Shown here: one piece after another, positions 32,979 to 41,473 of the stretch
Position numbering within the stretch: position 1 is the first letter of the stretch
Layout: each line of letters begins with the position of its first letter
Origin: Eikenella longinqua
Lineage (GTDB): Bacteria > Pseudomonadota > Gammaproteobacteria > Burkholderiales > Neisseriaceae
Direction of reading: 5' to 3'
DNA: 64,000 nt
Assembly: GCF_001648355.1 (NCBI RefSeq)
Contig: NZ_LXSL01000028.1
Coordinates: 62,001 to 126,000 of the forward strand
Notes under the pieces: model-generated
What the model was told of the DNA's origin: nothing
What the model saw: the letters and a program-made list of their open reading frames with translations, nothing else
The model's database searches: none
Program-made: the position numbers and the translations under genes

Positions 32979-34787
32979 TTAGCCTTCTTTCTGCTCGCTT
33001 GCTTTTTGGCGCAGGCGCAGGTGCAGTTCGCGCAGTTGGAGTTCGTCCACATGGTTGGGGGCGTCCACCAGCAAGTCTTGCGCGCGCTGGGTTTTGGGGA
33101 AGGCGATCACGTCGCGGATGGATTCGGCTTGCGCCATCAGTGCCACCAAGCGGTCGAGGCCGAAGGCCAGGCCGCCGTGTGGGGGCGCACCGAATTTCAG
33201 GTTATCGAGCAGGAAGCCGAATTTGTTTTGCTGCTCTTCGGGCGTGATTTTCAGCGCGGCGAACACTTTTTCCTGAATGTCGGCGCGGTGGATACGGATG
33301 GAGCCGCCGCCGATTTCCCAGCCGTTGAGCACCATATCGTAGGCGCGGGCGAGGCAGTTTTCGGGGTCGGATGCCATCAGATCTTCGTGGCCGGGCTTGG
33401 GCGAGGTGAAGGGGTGGTGCATGGCGGCCCAGCGGTCGTTTTCCTCGTCGTATTCGAACATGGGGAAATCGACCACCCACAAGGGTTTCCATTCGTCCAC
33501 GAAGTAGCCGTTTTCTGCGCCGTGCTCTTTGCCGATTTTGATGCGCAGCGCGCCGATGGCTTCGTTTACCACTTTGGCTTTGTCTGCGCCGAAGAAAATG
33601 ATGTCGCCGTTTTGCGCGCCGGTGCGCTCGATGATTTCCTTCAAGGCGGCTTCAGACAGAAATTTGACGATGGGCGATTGCAGGCCGCTGTTTTCGCCGT
33701 TGCTCAAATTGCTTACGTCGTTCACTTTGATATACGCCAAGCCTTTGGCGCCGTAGATGGCCACGAAGTTGGTGTATTCGTCGATTTCCTTGCGGCTGAG
33801 TTTCGCGCCGTTGGGCACGCGCAGCGCCACCACACGGCCGCCTTTCATGTCTGCCGCGCCACGGAACACTTTGAATTCTTCCGTTTTCATCAAATCGGTC
33901 AGCTCGGTGAATTTCAGGCTGATGCGCATATCGGGCTTGTCGGAGCCGTAGTAGAACATGGCATCGCGGTATTCCATGCGCGGGAAATCGCCGAGGGTAA
34001 CGTTCATGGTGTTTTGGAAGATTTCCTTCACCATGCCTTCGGTGATGTCCATGATTTCGTTTTCGGAGAGGAAGGAGGTTTCTAAGTCGATTTGGGTGAA
34101 TTCAGGCTGGCGGTCGGCGCGCAAGTCTTCGTCGCGGAAGCATTTGGTGATTTGATAATAACGGTCGAAACCGGCCACCATCAGCAATTGTTTGAACAAC
34201 TGCGGCGACTGCGGCAGGGCGAAAAATTCGCCGGGATGCACGCGGCTGGGCACGAGATAGTCGCGCGCGCCTTCGGGGGTGGAGCGGGTGAGCATCGGGG
34301 TTTCGATGTCGATGAAGCCCTGCGCGTCCAGATAGCGGCGCACGCCCATGGCTACCTGATAACGCAGGCGCAGGTTGCGCTGCATCACGGGGCGGCGCAG
34401 GTCGATGACGCGGTTTTGCAGGCGCACGGTTTCGCTGATGTTTTCGTCGTCAATCATAAACGGCGGCGTGGCGGCGGGGTTCAGGATTTCGATTTCTTTG
34501 GCCAAGATTTCGATTTTGCCGGACACCATTTTGTCGTTGGTGGTGCCTTCGGGGCGGTTGCGCACGCGGCCGGTAATGCTCAACACGTATTCGTTGCGGG
34601 CGGAATCGGCAAGCTTGAAGGCTTCGGGGGTGTCGGGGTCGATGACGACTTGCACGATGCCTTCGCGGTCGCGCAGGTCGATGAAAATCACGCCGCCGTG
34701 GTCGCGCCGGCGGTGTACCCAGCCTTTCACGGTTACGGTTTGGTCTAGGTATTGCTCGCTGATGAGGCCGCAGTAGTTGGTACGCAT
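32979..34787 (-). CDS. aspS: aspartyl-tRNA synthetase
   Basis: A 602-residue class II synthetase of the bacterial type. The N-terminal OB fold starts MRTNYCGLISEQYLDQTVTVKGWVHRRRDHGG (only the ends of this block are diagnostic), the catalytic motif 2 region is FRDEDLRADRQPEFTQID, the bacterial GAD insertion is present, and motif 3 is GGLAFGLDRLVAL. It is 104 bp downstream of the DUF502 gene on the same strand, an arrangement seen in other Betaproteobacteria. Confidence 0.97.
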   Translation of the reverse strand: MRTNYCGLISEQYLDQTVTVKGWVHRRRDHGGVIFIDLRDREGIVQVVIDPDTPEAFKLADSARNEYVLSITGRVRNRPEGTTNDKMVSGKIEILAKEIEILNPAATPPFMIDDENISETVRLQNRVIDLRRPVMQRNLRLRYQVAMGVRRYLDAQGFIDIETPMLTRSTPEGARDYLVPSRVHPGEFFALPQSPQLFKQLLMVAGFDRYYQITKCFRDEDLRADRQPEFTQIDLETSFLSENEIMDITEGMVKEIFQNTMNVTLGDFPRMEYRDAMFYYGSDKPDMRISLKFTELTDLMKTEEFKVFRGAADMKGGRVVALRVPNGAKLSRKEIDEYTNFVAIYGAKGLAYIKVNDVSNLSNGENSGLQSPIVKFLSEAALKEIIERTGAQNGDIIFFGADKAKVVNEAIGALRIKIGKEHGAENGYFVDEWKPLWVVDFPMFEYDEENDRWAAMHHPFTSPKPGHEDLMASDPENCLARAYDMVLNGWEIGGGSIRIHRADIQEKVFAALKITPEEQQNKFGFLLDNLKFGAPPHGGLAFGLDRLVALMAQAESIRDVIAFPKTQRAQDLLVDAPNHVDELQLRELHLRLRQKASEQKEG

Positions 34788-34890
34788 TTCGGTGTTTCCT
34801 GAAAGTGTTTTGTTAAACGATAAGGGCTAATTGTAAAGGTTTGCGGGGTTTTCAGGTAGCTTTTGGAACCGGCAGGGGCTACCTGAAAAA

Positions 34891-35586
34891 TCATTCGGCA
34901 GGCTCGGGCAGCTTGGCCGGGGCGGGGGCTTTGCCGTTGGGTTTGTGGTCGTTGGGGGCAACCATGCCCAGCGAAATCACATATTTCAGCGCTTCGTCCA
35001 CGCTCATGGCCAGGGGGCGGACGTCTTGTTTGCGCACGAAGATGTAGTAGCCGCCGGTGGGGTTGGGCGTGGTGGGCACGTATACGGACAGGTATTCTGT
35101 GTTTTCAGGTAGCCCTTGCAGCAGCGATTCGGAAAGGCTGCCGGATACGAAGGCGATGGTCCAGATATCGGGCTGCGGGAAGGGCACGAGCACGGGGGTT
35201 TTGAAGGAGCGGCTGTTGTCAGAGAGCAGGCTCTCGGACACTTTTTTCACGCTGGAATAGATAGATTTCACCACGGGAATGCGCCCGAGCAGGCTGTCCC
35301 AGCCTTCGATTACTTTGCGCCCGAGCACGTTGGCGCCGAGCACGCCGGTGATAAACAGCACGACGATGGCGAGGATGAAGCCGAGGCCGGGGATGTTGAA
35401 GCCGAGGTAGCTTTCCGGCTGCCATTGGCTGGGCAGCAGGTTGAAGAGGTGGTCGGTGGTGGAAACGATGTAGGTCACCACCCAAAGGGTGATGGTGATG
35501 GGCAGCCAAACCAGGAGGCCGGTAATCAGGTAGCGTTTGATGGCTTTGCCGATGCCGCTGCTTTCTGACGGGGTGTGCTCGCTCAT
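34891..35586 (-). CDS. DUF502 membrane protein
   Basis: A 231-residue inner-membrane protein with two helices (about 17-37 and 65-90) and the conserved cores GWDSLLGRIPVVKSIYSSVKKV and VSVYVPTTPNPTGGYYIFV (read here as YLSVYVPTTPNPTGG). These are the DUF502 signatures; the function is unknown. It precedes aspS on the same strand. A DUS within the gene encodes LQGLPENTEY. Confidence 0.88.
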   Translation of the reverse strand: MSEHTPSESSGIGKAIKRYLITGLLVWLPITITLWVVTYIVSTTDHLFNLLPSQWQPESYLGFNIPGLGFILAIVVLFITGVLGANVLGRKVIEGWDSLLGRIPVVKSIYSSVKKVSESLLSDNSRSFKTPVLVPFPQPDIWTIAFVSGSLSESLLQGLPENTEYLSVYVPTTPNPTGGYYIFVRKQDVRPLAMSVDEALKYVISLGMVAPNDHKPNGKAPAPAKLPEPAE

Positions 35587-35695
35587 GCCGGTGTGCGGGG
35601 AGGGTGTGGTAAAAATGGCGCATTATACGCGCTTGCGGCGCAAGAAACGAGTGTTTGGGCATGAAAGGCTACCTGAAAATCCAGCCCGGCTGAAA

Positions 35696-35825
35696 CCTGC
35701 TCTGCGAAACCAAAGCGCCTCTGCTTGAACAGGAGAGCGGAATGTGCGCCGGCGGACAAGGCGTTGAATCGGAGGAAGGAGCTTGCCGGGCCGGGCGGGC
35801 GGCAGCTTTGGTTTCGCAGAGCAGG
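35696..35825. repeat. element bounded by perfect 21 bp inverted repeats
   Basis: Arms at 35696-35716 and 35805-35825 are exact reverse complements over 21 bases (core TCTGCGAAACCAAAGC), enclosing 88 bases. DUS copies sit just outside both arms (about 35666 and 35834). The arm contains the TTTCGCAGA string of the interspersed hairpin repeats. It looks like a small MITE-like or recombined repeat; no gene fits inside. Confidence 0.7.
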
Positions 35826-35865
35826 CTTGGTTTTCAGGTAGCCCTGATTTCAGATGGCCCGCGGG

Positions 35866-35991
35866 CTAGCGCTGCCTGGCTTTGAAGCGCGGGTTGGTTT
35901 TGCAGATAACGTATACTTTGCCGCGGCGGCGCACTACTTGGCAGTCGCGGTGGCGGGTTTTGGCGGTTTTGAGGGAGGAGAGCACTTGCAT
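35866..35991 (-). CDS. rpmJ2: ribosomal protein L36, zinc-free paralogue
   Basis: A 41-residue L36 paralogue (MQVLSSLKTAKTRHRDCQVV ... VICKTNPRFKARQR). The zinc-type L36 has Cys-x2-Cys, a third Cys and a His; here only Cys17 and Cys30 remain, so it is the C-minus (YkgO) form. It starts one base after the rpmE2 stop, so the two are a unit. Such paralogues replace zinc-containing L36 and free zinc during starvation. Too short to be found by length alone. Confidence 0.9.
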   Translation of the reverse strand: MQVLSSLKTAKTRHRDCQVVRRRGKVYVICKTNPRFKARQR

Positions 35992-35992
35992 T

Positions 35993-36265
35993 TCAGTTGT
36001 CCTTTTTTAGGGCGGCCATCATGTTGCCGTAGCGTTGGTTGAAGGCGCTGGCGCGGCCTTGTTTGTTGTGTTCGCGCTGCTGGCCGGTGTACACGGGATG
36101 GGAGGCGGAGGAGGTGTCGAGCATGAACACGGGGTATTCCCGGCCGTCTTTCCACTGCATGGTGCTGCCGGTGGGCGCGCAGGATTTGATCAGCCAGCCT
36201 TCTTCGGCGCTGCTGTCGTAGAAAAGGACGGTGCGGTAGTTTGCGGGGTGGATATTGGATTTCAT
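35993..36265 (-). CDS. rpmE2: ribosomal protein L31 type B (zinc-free)
   Basis: A 90-residue L31B (YkgM) starting MKSNIHPANYRTVLFYDSSA. The CxxC zinc pair of type A L31 is missing. The conserved middle is MDTSSASHPVYTG-like (FMLDTSSASHPVYTGQQR), and the tail is NQRYGNMM. It is the first gene of rpmE2-rpmJ2. A near-consensus Zur operator lies 15 bases upstream of the start codon, so the unit should be repressed when zinc is plentiful. Confidence 0.95.
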   Translation of the reverse strand: MKSNIHPANYRTVLFYDSSAEEGWLIKSCAPTGSTMQWKDGREYPVFMLDTSSASHPVYTGQQREHNKQGRASAFNQRYGNMMAALKKDN

Positions 36266-36280
36266 GATTTGCCTTTCATG

Positions 36281-36295
36281 TGTTATACCATAACA
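36281..36295 (-). promoter_or_regulatory. Zur operator of rpmE2-rpmJ2
   Basis: TGTTATACCATAACA on the plus strand reads TGTTATGGTATAACA on the coding strand. It fits the neisserial Zur motif TGTTATDNHATAACA at every position and lies just upstream of rpmE2, where a bound repressor would block the promoter or early transcription. Confidence 0.85.
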
Positions 36296-36386
36296 TTTAA
36301 TCACAAGAAGGCGCGTTAGGCAAGAGTGGTTCGCAATTGGGCTGGGAGAATGTGCAGAGAAAAGGCGTGCGGATTGCGGATAAGGA

Positions 36387-36421
36387 AACAGGCTACCTGA
36401 AAATTTTCAGGTAGCCTGTTT
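36387..36421. terminator. inverted DUS terminator downstream of rlpA
   Basis: AACAGGCTACCTGAAAA joins directly to its complement, giving a stem of about 17 bp with flanking A and T runs, 16 bases beyond the rlpA stop. Confidence 0.8.
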
Positions 36422-36436
36422 GCATGAAAGCTTGGT

Positions 36437-37267
36437 TTACAGCTCGGTAACGGCTGCTTTGGTTTGGTCGGCCTTTTCTTGGTGGGTGAAGGGGCCCATG
36501 CGCACGAGGTAGCCGCCGTTGCGCTGCGGCACCATGAATACCTGCTGCGCGGTGTTGTTTACGTGGCGCAGGCGGGTGGTGGCTTTGACTACGTAGTCGT
36601 GGGCATCTTTGCGCTGGTCGAAGCGTTGCAGGTCCACATAAATGTTGCCGGCGGGTTTGGCGGCGGGTTGGGCTTCGGCGCGCGCCTGGCCGGGCAATAT
36701 CTGCTCGATGTGCACGTTGGCAGTGCCGGCGTGGATGAAGCCGAGCTGGCGGGCGGCGGATTGGGATACGTCGATCACGCGGCTGCTGTGGAAGGGGCCA
36801 CGGTCGTTGATGCGCACCACCACGCTTTTGCCGTTGGAAAGGTTGGTTACGCGGGCATAGCTGGGGATGGGCAGGGTTTTGTGGGCGGCGGTCATGAGGT
36901 TCATATCGTAGCGCTCGCCGGAGGCGGTGAGGCGGCCGTGGAATTGGCGGCCATACCAGGAGGCGCGGCCGGTTTGGCTGAATTGGCGCACATTGGTCAT
37001 GGGGGTGTAGCGCACGCCGCGCACTTGGTAGCTGCGGTTGGCGGATTGGTGCAGGCGCTCGGGCTTGGCCACGGCGTCTACATGCAGACTGCCCTGGCTG
37101 TGGTGTTGCTGCTGGCGGGCGGCGGGTTTGGCCGGCGCGGCTTTGGGTTCGGCGGCGGCGGTGTTGATGAGGGCGGTGCACAAGCCGATGCAGGCGGTTA
37201 CACCGATGAAGAAGGCGTTTTTCAATTTAGCCAAAACAAACTCCGTTTCTTGAGTGGATAGGGTCAT
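36437..37267 (-). CDS. rlpA: RlpA-family septal-ring protein with SPOR domain
   Basis: Up to 276 residues: signal-type hydrophobic segment at about 16-37, a double-psi beta-barrel (RlpA-like) domain from GRASWYGRQFHGRLTASGE to VRINDRGPF, and a C-terminal SPOR domain (IYVDLQRFDQRKDAHDYV to VRMGPFTHQEKADQ). RlpA binds denuded glycan at the septum, and some members are lytic transglycosylases. The ATG at 37267 lacks a ribosome site; a TTG at 37234 (LAKLKNAFF) sits 8 bases after GGAG and may be the true start. It follows trmL by 8 bases, so they are probably cotranscribed. Confidence 0.85.
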   Translation of the reverse strand: MTLSTQETEFVLAKLKNAFFIGVTACIGLCTALINTAAAEPKAAPAKPAARQQQHHSQGSLHVDAVAKPERLHQSANRSYQVRGVRYTPMTNVRQFSQTGRASWYGRQFHGRLTASGERYDMNLMTAAHKTLPIPSYARVTNLSNGKSVVVRINDRGPFHSSRVIDVSQSAARQLGFIHAGTANVHIEQILPGQARAEAQPAAKPAGNIYVDLQRFDQRKDAHDYVVKATTRLRHVNNTAQQVFMVPQRNGGYLVRMGPFTHQEKADQTKAAVTEL

Positions 37268-37275
37268 GCCAGCGG

Positions 37276-37740
37276 CTATATGCCGCCTTGGTAGCCGTTT
37301 TGCCGCCAGGCTTCGTAGAGCATCACGGCCACGGTGTTGGCAAGGTTCATGCTGCGGCTGCCGGGGAGCATGGGCAGGCGCAGTTTTTGGTTTTCAGGTA
37401 GCCTGCCGAGGATTTCGGGTGGCAGGCCGCGGGTTTCGGGACCGAACAGGAATACGTCGCCCGGCCGGAATTCGGCTTGGTCGGGGCGGGTGTGCCCTTT
37501 GGTGGTGAGCGCGAAAATGCGGCGGCCTTCCAAGGCGGCAAGGCAGTCGGCAAAGGTTTCGTGCAGCCGGATTTGGACGAACTCGTGGTAATCCAGCCCG
37601 GCGCGTTTCATTTTGGCGGAATCCAGCGGGAAGCCGAGCGGTTTCACTAAATGCAAATCGGCGCCACTGTTGGCACAGAGGCGGATGATGTTGCCGGTGT
37701 TGGGCGGGATTTCGGGCTGGTATAAAACAACGCTGAACAT
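37276..37740 (-). CDS. trmL: tRNA (cytidine(34)-2'-O)-methyltransferase
   Basis: A 154-residue SPOUT methyltransferase that methylates the wobble base of tRNA-Leu isoacceptors. The family start is MFSVVLYQPEIPPNTGNIIRL, the middle is VFLFGPETRGLPPE, and the knotted end has RSMNLANTVAVMLYEAWRQ. Length and motifs match TrmL/YibK. A DUS encodes GRLPENQKLR between the last motifs. rlpA follows 8 bases downstream. Confidence 0.93.
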   Translation of the reverse strand: MFSVVLYQPEIPPNTGNIIRLCANSGADLHLVKPLGFPLDSAKMKRAGLDYHEFVQIRLHETFADCLAALEGRRIFALTTKGHTRPDQAEFRPGDVFLFGPETRGLPPEILGRLPENQKLRLPMLPGSRSMNLANTVAVMLYEAWRQNGYQGGI

Positions 37741-37835
37741 GAAACGTGCAAATAAATTTGGCTGATTTATTGCAAATCAGCCGCTTGGAAACGGGAGGCA
37801 TGATGCCGTAGCGGGGCGGGTCGGTCAAATTTTTT

Positions 37836-38645
37836 TCAATCGGGGCGGGCGAGCACCCAGGCATAAACCGCCGCAGCCCCCGCCCGCCGTAAACTTCGGG
37901 CAAGTTCGCCGATTGTTGCGCCGGTGGTAACAACATCGTCGATTAACAACACATGACGGTTCTTTACATCGGCAGCGGAGGCTACCTGAAAAACCCCGCG
38001 CACGTTTTGCGCGCGCTGCTCTCGGGGCAGGGTGCTTTGCGGCGCACGATGGCTGCGTTTCACCGCAAATGGCGGCAGAAGCGGCAAATTCAAGCCTTGC
38101 GCCACGGCTTCGGCCAAGAGCAGGCTTTGGTTGAAACCGCGCCGGTGCAGGCGCGGCACGCTCAGCGGCATGGCCATCACCACATCCGGCGGCGCCGGCC
38201 AATCCGGCACGTCGACCAGCAGCAATTCGGCCAGCGCGGCATATAAATCGTTGCGGCCAAGGAATTTGTAGGCATAAATCAGGTTGCTGATCGGCGGGGC
38301 GTAGCGGAAGGCGGTGCGGAGCATGGCCTGCGGCGGAGCTTTCTGCTGGCAATGCCCGCAGGGCAGGCCGGAAGACGACACGCTGGCACACAGCGGGCAG
38401 CGTCGGCGCGCATCCAGCCGCAGGGCGTGCAAATCCGCCGTGCAGGCCGCGCACAAAGCCTGATTGCCGGAAGATTCGTGGCATAATACGCAGCGTTTGC
38501 CCCGGCTTGAGGCTACCTGAAAACAAGCGCAGCGAGTTTCTGCGAAGCTAAAACGAGCGAAGCAAGTTTCGCCAAAACGAGCGCAGCAAGTTTTCACACA
38601 GCGCAAATGCCGCCACTGCCCGCTTAACCAAGTTGAAAGCGCCAT
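37836..38645 (-). CDS. comF: ComF-family competence/phosphoribosyltransferase-like protein
   Basis: Up to 269 residues. A zinc-ribbon region has four Cys pairs (CVLC, CAAC, CPLC, CGHC), followed by a PRTase domain with MAMPLSVPRLHRRGFNQSLLLA and the motif HVLLIDDVVTTGAT. ComF is needed for natural transformation, which fits a DUS-rich genome. The first 50 residues are encoded by a hairpin-repeat copy and a DUS (EARFSFAETRC-like, then FQVAS), so the original start may have been replaced or lies further in. The ATG at 38645 abuts the bioH ATG as CATATG. Confidence 0.82.
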   Translation of the reverse strand: MALSTWLSGQWRHLRCVKTCCARFGETCFARFSFAETRCACFQVASSRGKRCVLCHESSGNQALCAACTADLHALRLDARRRCPLCASVSSSGLPCGHCQQKAPPQAMLRTAFRYAPPISNLIYAYKFLGRNDLYAALAELLLVDVPDWPAPPDVVMAMPLSVPRLHRRGFNQSLLLAEAVAQGLNLPLLPPFAVKRSHRAPQSTLPREQRAQNVRGVFQVASAADVKNRHVLLIDDVVTTGATIGELARSLRRAGAAAVYAWVLARPD

Positions 38646-39401
38646 ATGTATGATTCGATTCCTGTTTTAATGTTGCACGGTTGGGCTGCCAACCACCATA
38701 TTTTCGACCGTTTGGCCGCCGATTTACCCGAATGCCAAGTGTTGGCGCCCGATTTGCCCGGCCACGGAGCGGCGCAGTTCGACGGCAGTTTCAACGTAGC
38801 CGCCGTGGCCGACGCGCTGGCCGCGAAGTTGGGCGAACCCGCGCACCTGCTCGGCTGGTCGCTGGGCGGGCTGGTGGCGCTGCACATTGCCGCCAAATAT
38901 CCGCAGAAAGTGCGCAGCCTGTGCCTCACCGCCAGTTTCGCCCGGCTCACCGCCGCGCCGGACTACCCCGAAGGCTTGGCCAAACCCGCTCTGGGCAAGA
39001 TGATACCGCTGTTTGCCCAAGATTTTGCCAAATATATGGGGCAGTTTCTGCAACTGCAATTTTTGCACATCCCCGAACGCGCCCACCTGGCTAACGAAGC
39101 CCTGCCCGATATGATACGCCACGGCGTGCCGCCCGGGCTGGAAGCCGCGCTCGAAGCCGCCGTGCACACTGACGCCCGCAGCCTGCTGCCGCAAGTGCAA
39201 TGCCCCGTGCTGCTCGTGTTCGGCGGTAAAGACGGCATCACCCCGCCGCGCATGGGCGAATACCTGCACCGCCACCTGCCCGGCAGCCGCCTGCTGCCGA
39301 TTGAAAAAGCCGCGCACATCCCGTTTTTGAGCCACGAGAGCGAGTTTGCCGCCGCCTACCGCGCATTCATCGGGCTACCTGAAAAATCCGCCGCCATTTG
39401 A
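38646..39401 (+). CDS. bioH: pimeloyl-[acyl-carrier protein] methyl ester esterase BioH
   Basis: A 251-residue alpha/beta hydrolase in biotin synthesis that removes the methyl ester from pimeloyl-ACP methyl ester. LMLHGWAANHHIFD is at about 8-21; the nucleophile elbow LLGWSLGGLVAL has Ser at about 77; the Asp is in GGKDGITPP and the His in AAHIPFLSH. bioC, the enzyme that adds the methyl group, follows on the same strand. The last residues are encoded by a DUS (GLPEKSAA). Confidence 0.9.
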   Translation: MYDSIPVLMLHGWAANHHIFDRLAADLPECQVLAPDLPGHGAAQFDGSFNVAAVADALAAKLGEPAHLLGWSLGGLVALHIAAKYPQKVRSLCLTASFARLTAAPDYPEGLAKPALGKMIPLFAQDFAKYMGQFLQLQFLHIPERAHLANEALPDMIRHGVPPGLEAALEAAVHTDARSLLPQVQCPVLLVFGGKDGITPPRMGEYLHRHLPGSRLLPIEKAAHIPFLSHESEFAAAYRAFIGLPEKSAAI

Positions 39402-39484
39402 AAACATGAGAAAACCGTTTTCAGGTAGCCGCAAAAAGGCTAGCTGAAAACGCCCTCCCACACACACCACAGGCTACCTGAAAA

Positions 39485-40276
39485 ATGACCACCGACCGCT
39501 GGCTCGTCCACCGCCGCCTCGCCGAAGACACCGACCAACGCCTGCCCCTCATCGCCGCCGCCCCGAAGCGCATCCTCCTGTTCGGCGCCGACGGCGATAG
39601 CAGCCGCCGCCTGCTCGCCGCGCGCTACCCGCAGGCCGAGTTCAGCGAATACGACAGCCGCGCCGGCCATCTGAGTGAAGCCGCCGCCGCACGCCGCCGC
39701 AGCTTCTGGCAACGCCTTGCCGGCAAAGGCAAAACCGTGCCCCAACACTGCCAAGCACCATCCACCCCGCTGCCCGAAGCCCAAGCCGACTGGCTGTGGT
39801 GCAACCTTGGCCTCGTCAGCTCCGCCGCCCAGCCCGTGCCCGTTATCGAAAACTGGGCGCGCGCCCTGAAAACCGACGGCCTGCTCTTCCTCACCCACTT
39901 CGGCCTCGACACTCTCGCCGAAATCATCGGCTACCTGAAAGCCCGCAACATCCCCGTAGCCAGCCCCTTCGCCGACATGCACGACCTCGGCGACATGCTG
40001 TTCCACCACGGCTTCTACGACCCCGTGATCGACACCGCCAAGCTGCAACTGGCCTACACCCGCGCCGACACCTTCTGGCAAGACATGGACACGCTCGGCA
40101 TCTGGGCCGCCCTGCAATTTGCCGACGAAGCCGCCGCCCGCGCCGCCGTCAGCCAAGGTTTCGCCCAAGGCCTGCTGCACACCGTTACCCTGGAAACCGT
40201 GTACGGCCACGCCGTGCGCAAGCTGCAGCTGCCGGAAAACGAAAGCCCGGTGCAGTTTTACCCGCGCCGGAAGTAG
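39485..40276 (+). CDS. bioC: malonyl-[ACP] O-methyltransferase-like protein (BioC)
   Basis: A 263-residue class I methyltransferase. The SAM-binding glycine motif appears as ILLFGADGDSSRRLL, followed by the acidic residue in FSEYDS. WLWCNLGLVSSAAQPV and WARALKTDGLLFLTHFG are BioC-like. With bioH it would protect and later release the pimeloyl chain early in biotin synthesis. It is separated from bioH by 83 bases with DUS copies, so coupling is not tight. A CREE begins 20 bases after its stop. Without the neighbour, a generic methyltransferase call would also fit. Confidence 0.78.
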   Translation: MTTDRWLVHRRLAEDTDQRLPLIAAAPKRILLFGADGDSSRRLLAARYPQAEFSEYDSRAGHLSEAAAARRRSFWQRLAGKGKTVPQHCQAPSTPLPEAQADWLWCNLGLVSSAAQPVPVIENWARALKTDGLLFLTHFGLDTLAEIIGYLKARNIPVASPFADMHDLGDMLFHHGFYDPVIDTAKLQLAYTRADTFWQDMDTLGIWAALQFADEAAARAAVSQGFAQGLLHTVTLETVYGHAVRKLQLPENESPVQFYPRRK

Positions 40277-40295
40277 CCTGGCTTTTCTGCAAATT

Positions 40296-40400
40296 TATAG
40301 TGGATGAAATTTAAATCAGGACAAGGCGACGAAGCCGCAGACAGTACAGGAGTACGGCAAGGCGAGGCAACGCCGTACTGGTTTTTGTTAATCCACTATA
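40296..40400. repeat. Correia-type repeat element (CREE), short form
   Basis: A 105 bp element with intact TATAGTGGAT and ATCCACTATA ends. It is nearly identical to the copy at 2386-2492, with small differences around the GACAGTAC block and in the right arm. It lies between bioC and a DUS cluster, downstream of the rapZ operon on the other strand. Confidence 0.9.
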
Positions 40401-40560
40401 GAAGGCTACCTGAAAAAGAGTACATCTGTTTTCAGGTAGCCTTCCGCCTGTTCAGGCTACCTGAAAAAATTGGATTGGCTGAAAACGACGGATTTAAGGG
40501 AGCAAACCGAGCTTTTGCCGGGTAGGCTTCAGTGCCGCAAAATTTTCAGGTAGCCTCTTG
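40401..40560. repeat. DUS cluster between bioC and rapZ
   Basis: Four DUS copies at about 40404, 40430, 40454 and 40543, in both orientations, plus a degenerate one near 40570 (GGTTACCTGAAA). The first two form an inverted pair likely to act as a terminator. No gene is seen in the stretch up to 40618. Confidence 0.85.
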
Positions 40561-40618
40561 TTTACCAAAGGTTACCTGAAATTTTCCGGTTATCTGTTTG
40601 TATCCACACGGTTTGCCT

Positions 40619-41473
40619 TCACACGCGGCGGCCGCTGCCGGGGAGCTGGCGGTGGCGCACCCACACGGGGTAGTCGCGCAGGCGTTCGGCCACGGCTTCG
40701 GCCACGAATACGGAGCGGTGCTGGCCGCCGGTGCAGCCGATGCCGATGGCGAGCATGTGCACGCGGGTTTGGCGGGCGTATTCGGGCAGCCAGCGGTTGA
40801 GGTAGCCGCTGATGTCGGCCACCATCTGCTGCACGGTTTTGAATTGGGCGAAGTAGGCGCGCACGGCTTCGTCGCGGCCGGTGAGATCTCGCAGGGCTTC
40901 GTCGTAGTAGGGGTTGGGCAGCGCGCGCACGTCGAAGAGGAAATCCAAATCGAGCGGGGCGCCGTATTTGAAGCCGAAGGATTCCACCACCACCTGCAAG
41001 CCGCCTTGGCTGAGGGCGAGCCATTCTTGGATGCGGAATTTGAGGTCGCCGGTGCCGTCTTGGGAATTGTTGATGGAGAAGGCGAAGTCTTGCCAGGGCT
41101 GCAATATCTGCCGCTCGGCGGCGATGCTTTCGGCTAGGGTGAGATTGGTGGCGGCGAGGGGATGGCGGCGGTGCTTGCCGTCGAGTCGGCGGATGAGGGT
41201 AGTGGTGTCGGCGTGGAGAAAGAGCAGGCGCACGGGGTGGCCTTGGCGGCGGATGGCGCGCAGGCAGTTTTGGATGCTTTCTTTGGCGTAGGGCACGCGG
41301 ATATCGAGGCTGACGGCGAGCTTGCTGATTTTGCCGGCGGCGGATTGCGCCACCAATTGCGGCAGCAGCGCGGGCGGAATGTTGTCCACGCAGGTGAAGC
41401 CCATGGTGTCGAGCAGTTTCAGGGCCACTGTTTTTCCCGAGCCGGTGAGCCCGCTAATCAGCACTATCCTCAT
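40619..41473 (-). CDS. rapZ: RNase adapter protein RapZ
   Basis: A 284-residue P-loop protein. The N-terminal ATPase-like motif GLTGSGKT is at 8-15, followed by DTMGFTCVDNIPPALLPQL; the C-terminal RNA-binding domain has IGIGCTGGQHRSVFVAEAVAE. In enteric bacteria RapZ presents small RNAs to RNase E in amino-sugar control. It is the last gene of ptsN-hprK-rapZ and overlaps hprK by 20 bases. Confidence 0.95.
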   Translation of the reverse strand: MRIVLISGLTGSGKTVALKLLDTMGFTCVDNIPPALLPQLVAQSAAGKISKLAVSLDIRVPYAKESIQNCLRAIRRQGHPVRLLFLHADTTTLIRRLDGKHRRHPLAATNLTLAESIAAERQILQPWQDFAFSINNSQDGTGDLKFRIQEWLALSQGGLQVVVESFGFKYGAPLDLDFLFDVRALPNPYYDEALRDLTGRDEAVRAYFAQFKTVQQMVADISGYLNRWLPEYARQTRVHMLAIGIGCTGGQHRSVFVAEAVAERLRDYPVWVRHRQLPGSGRRV

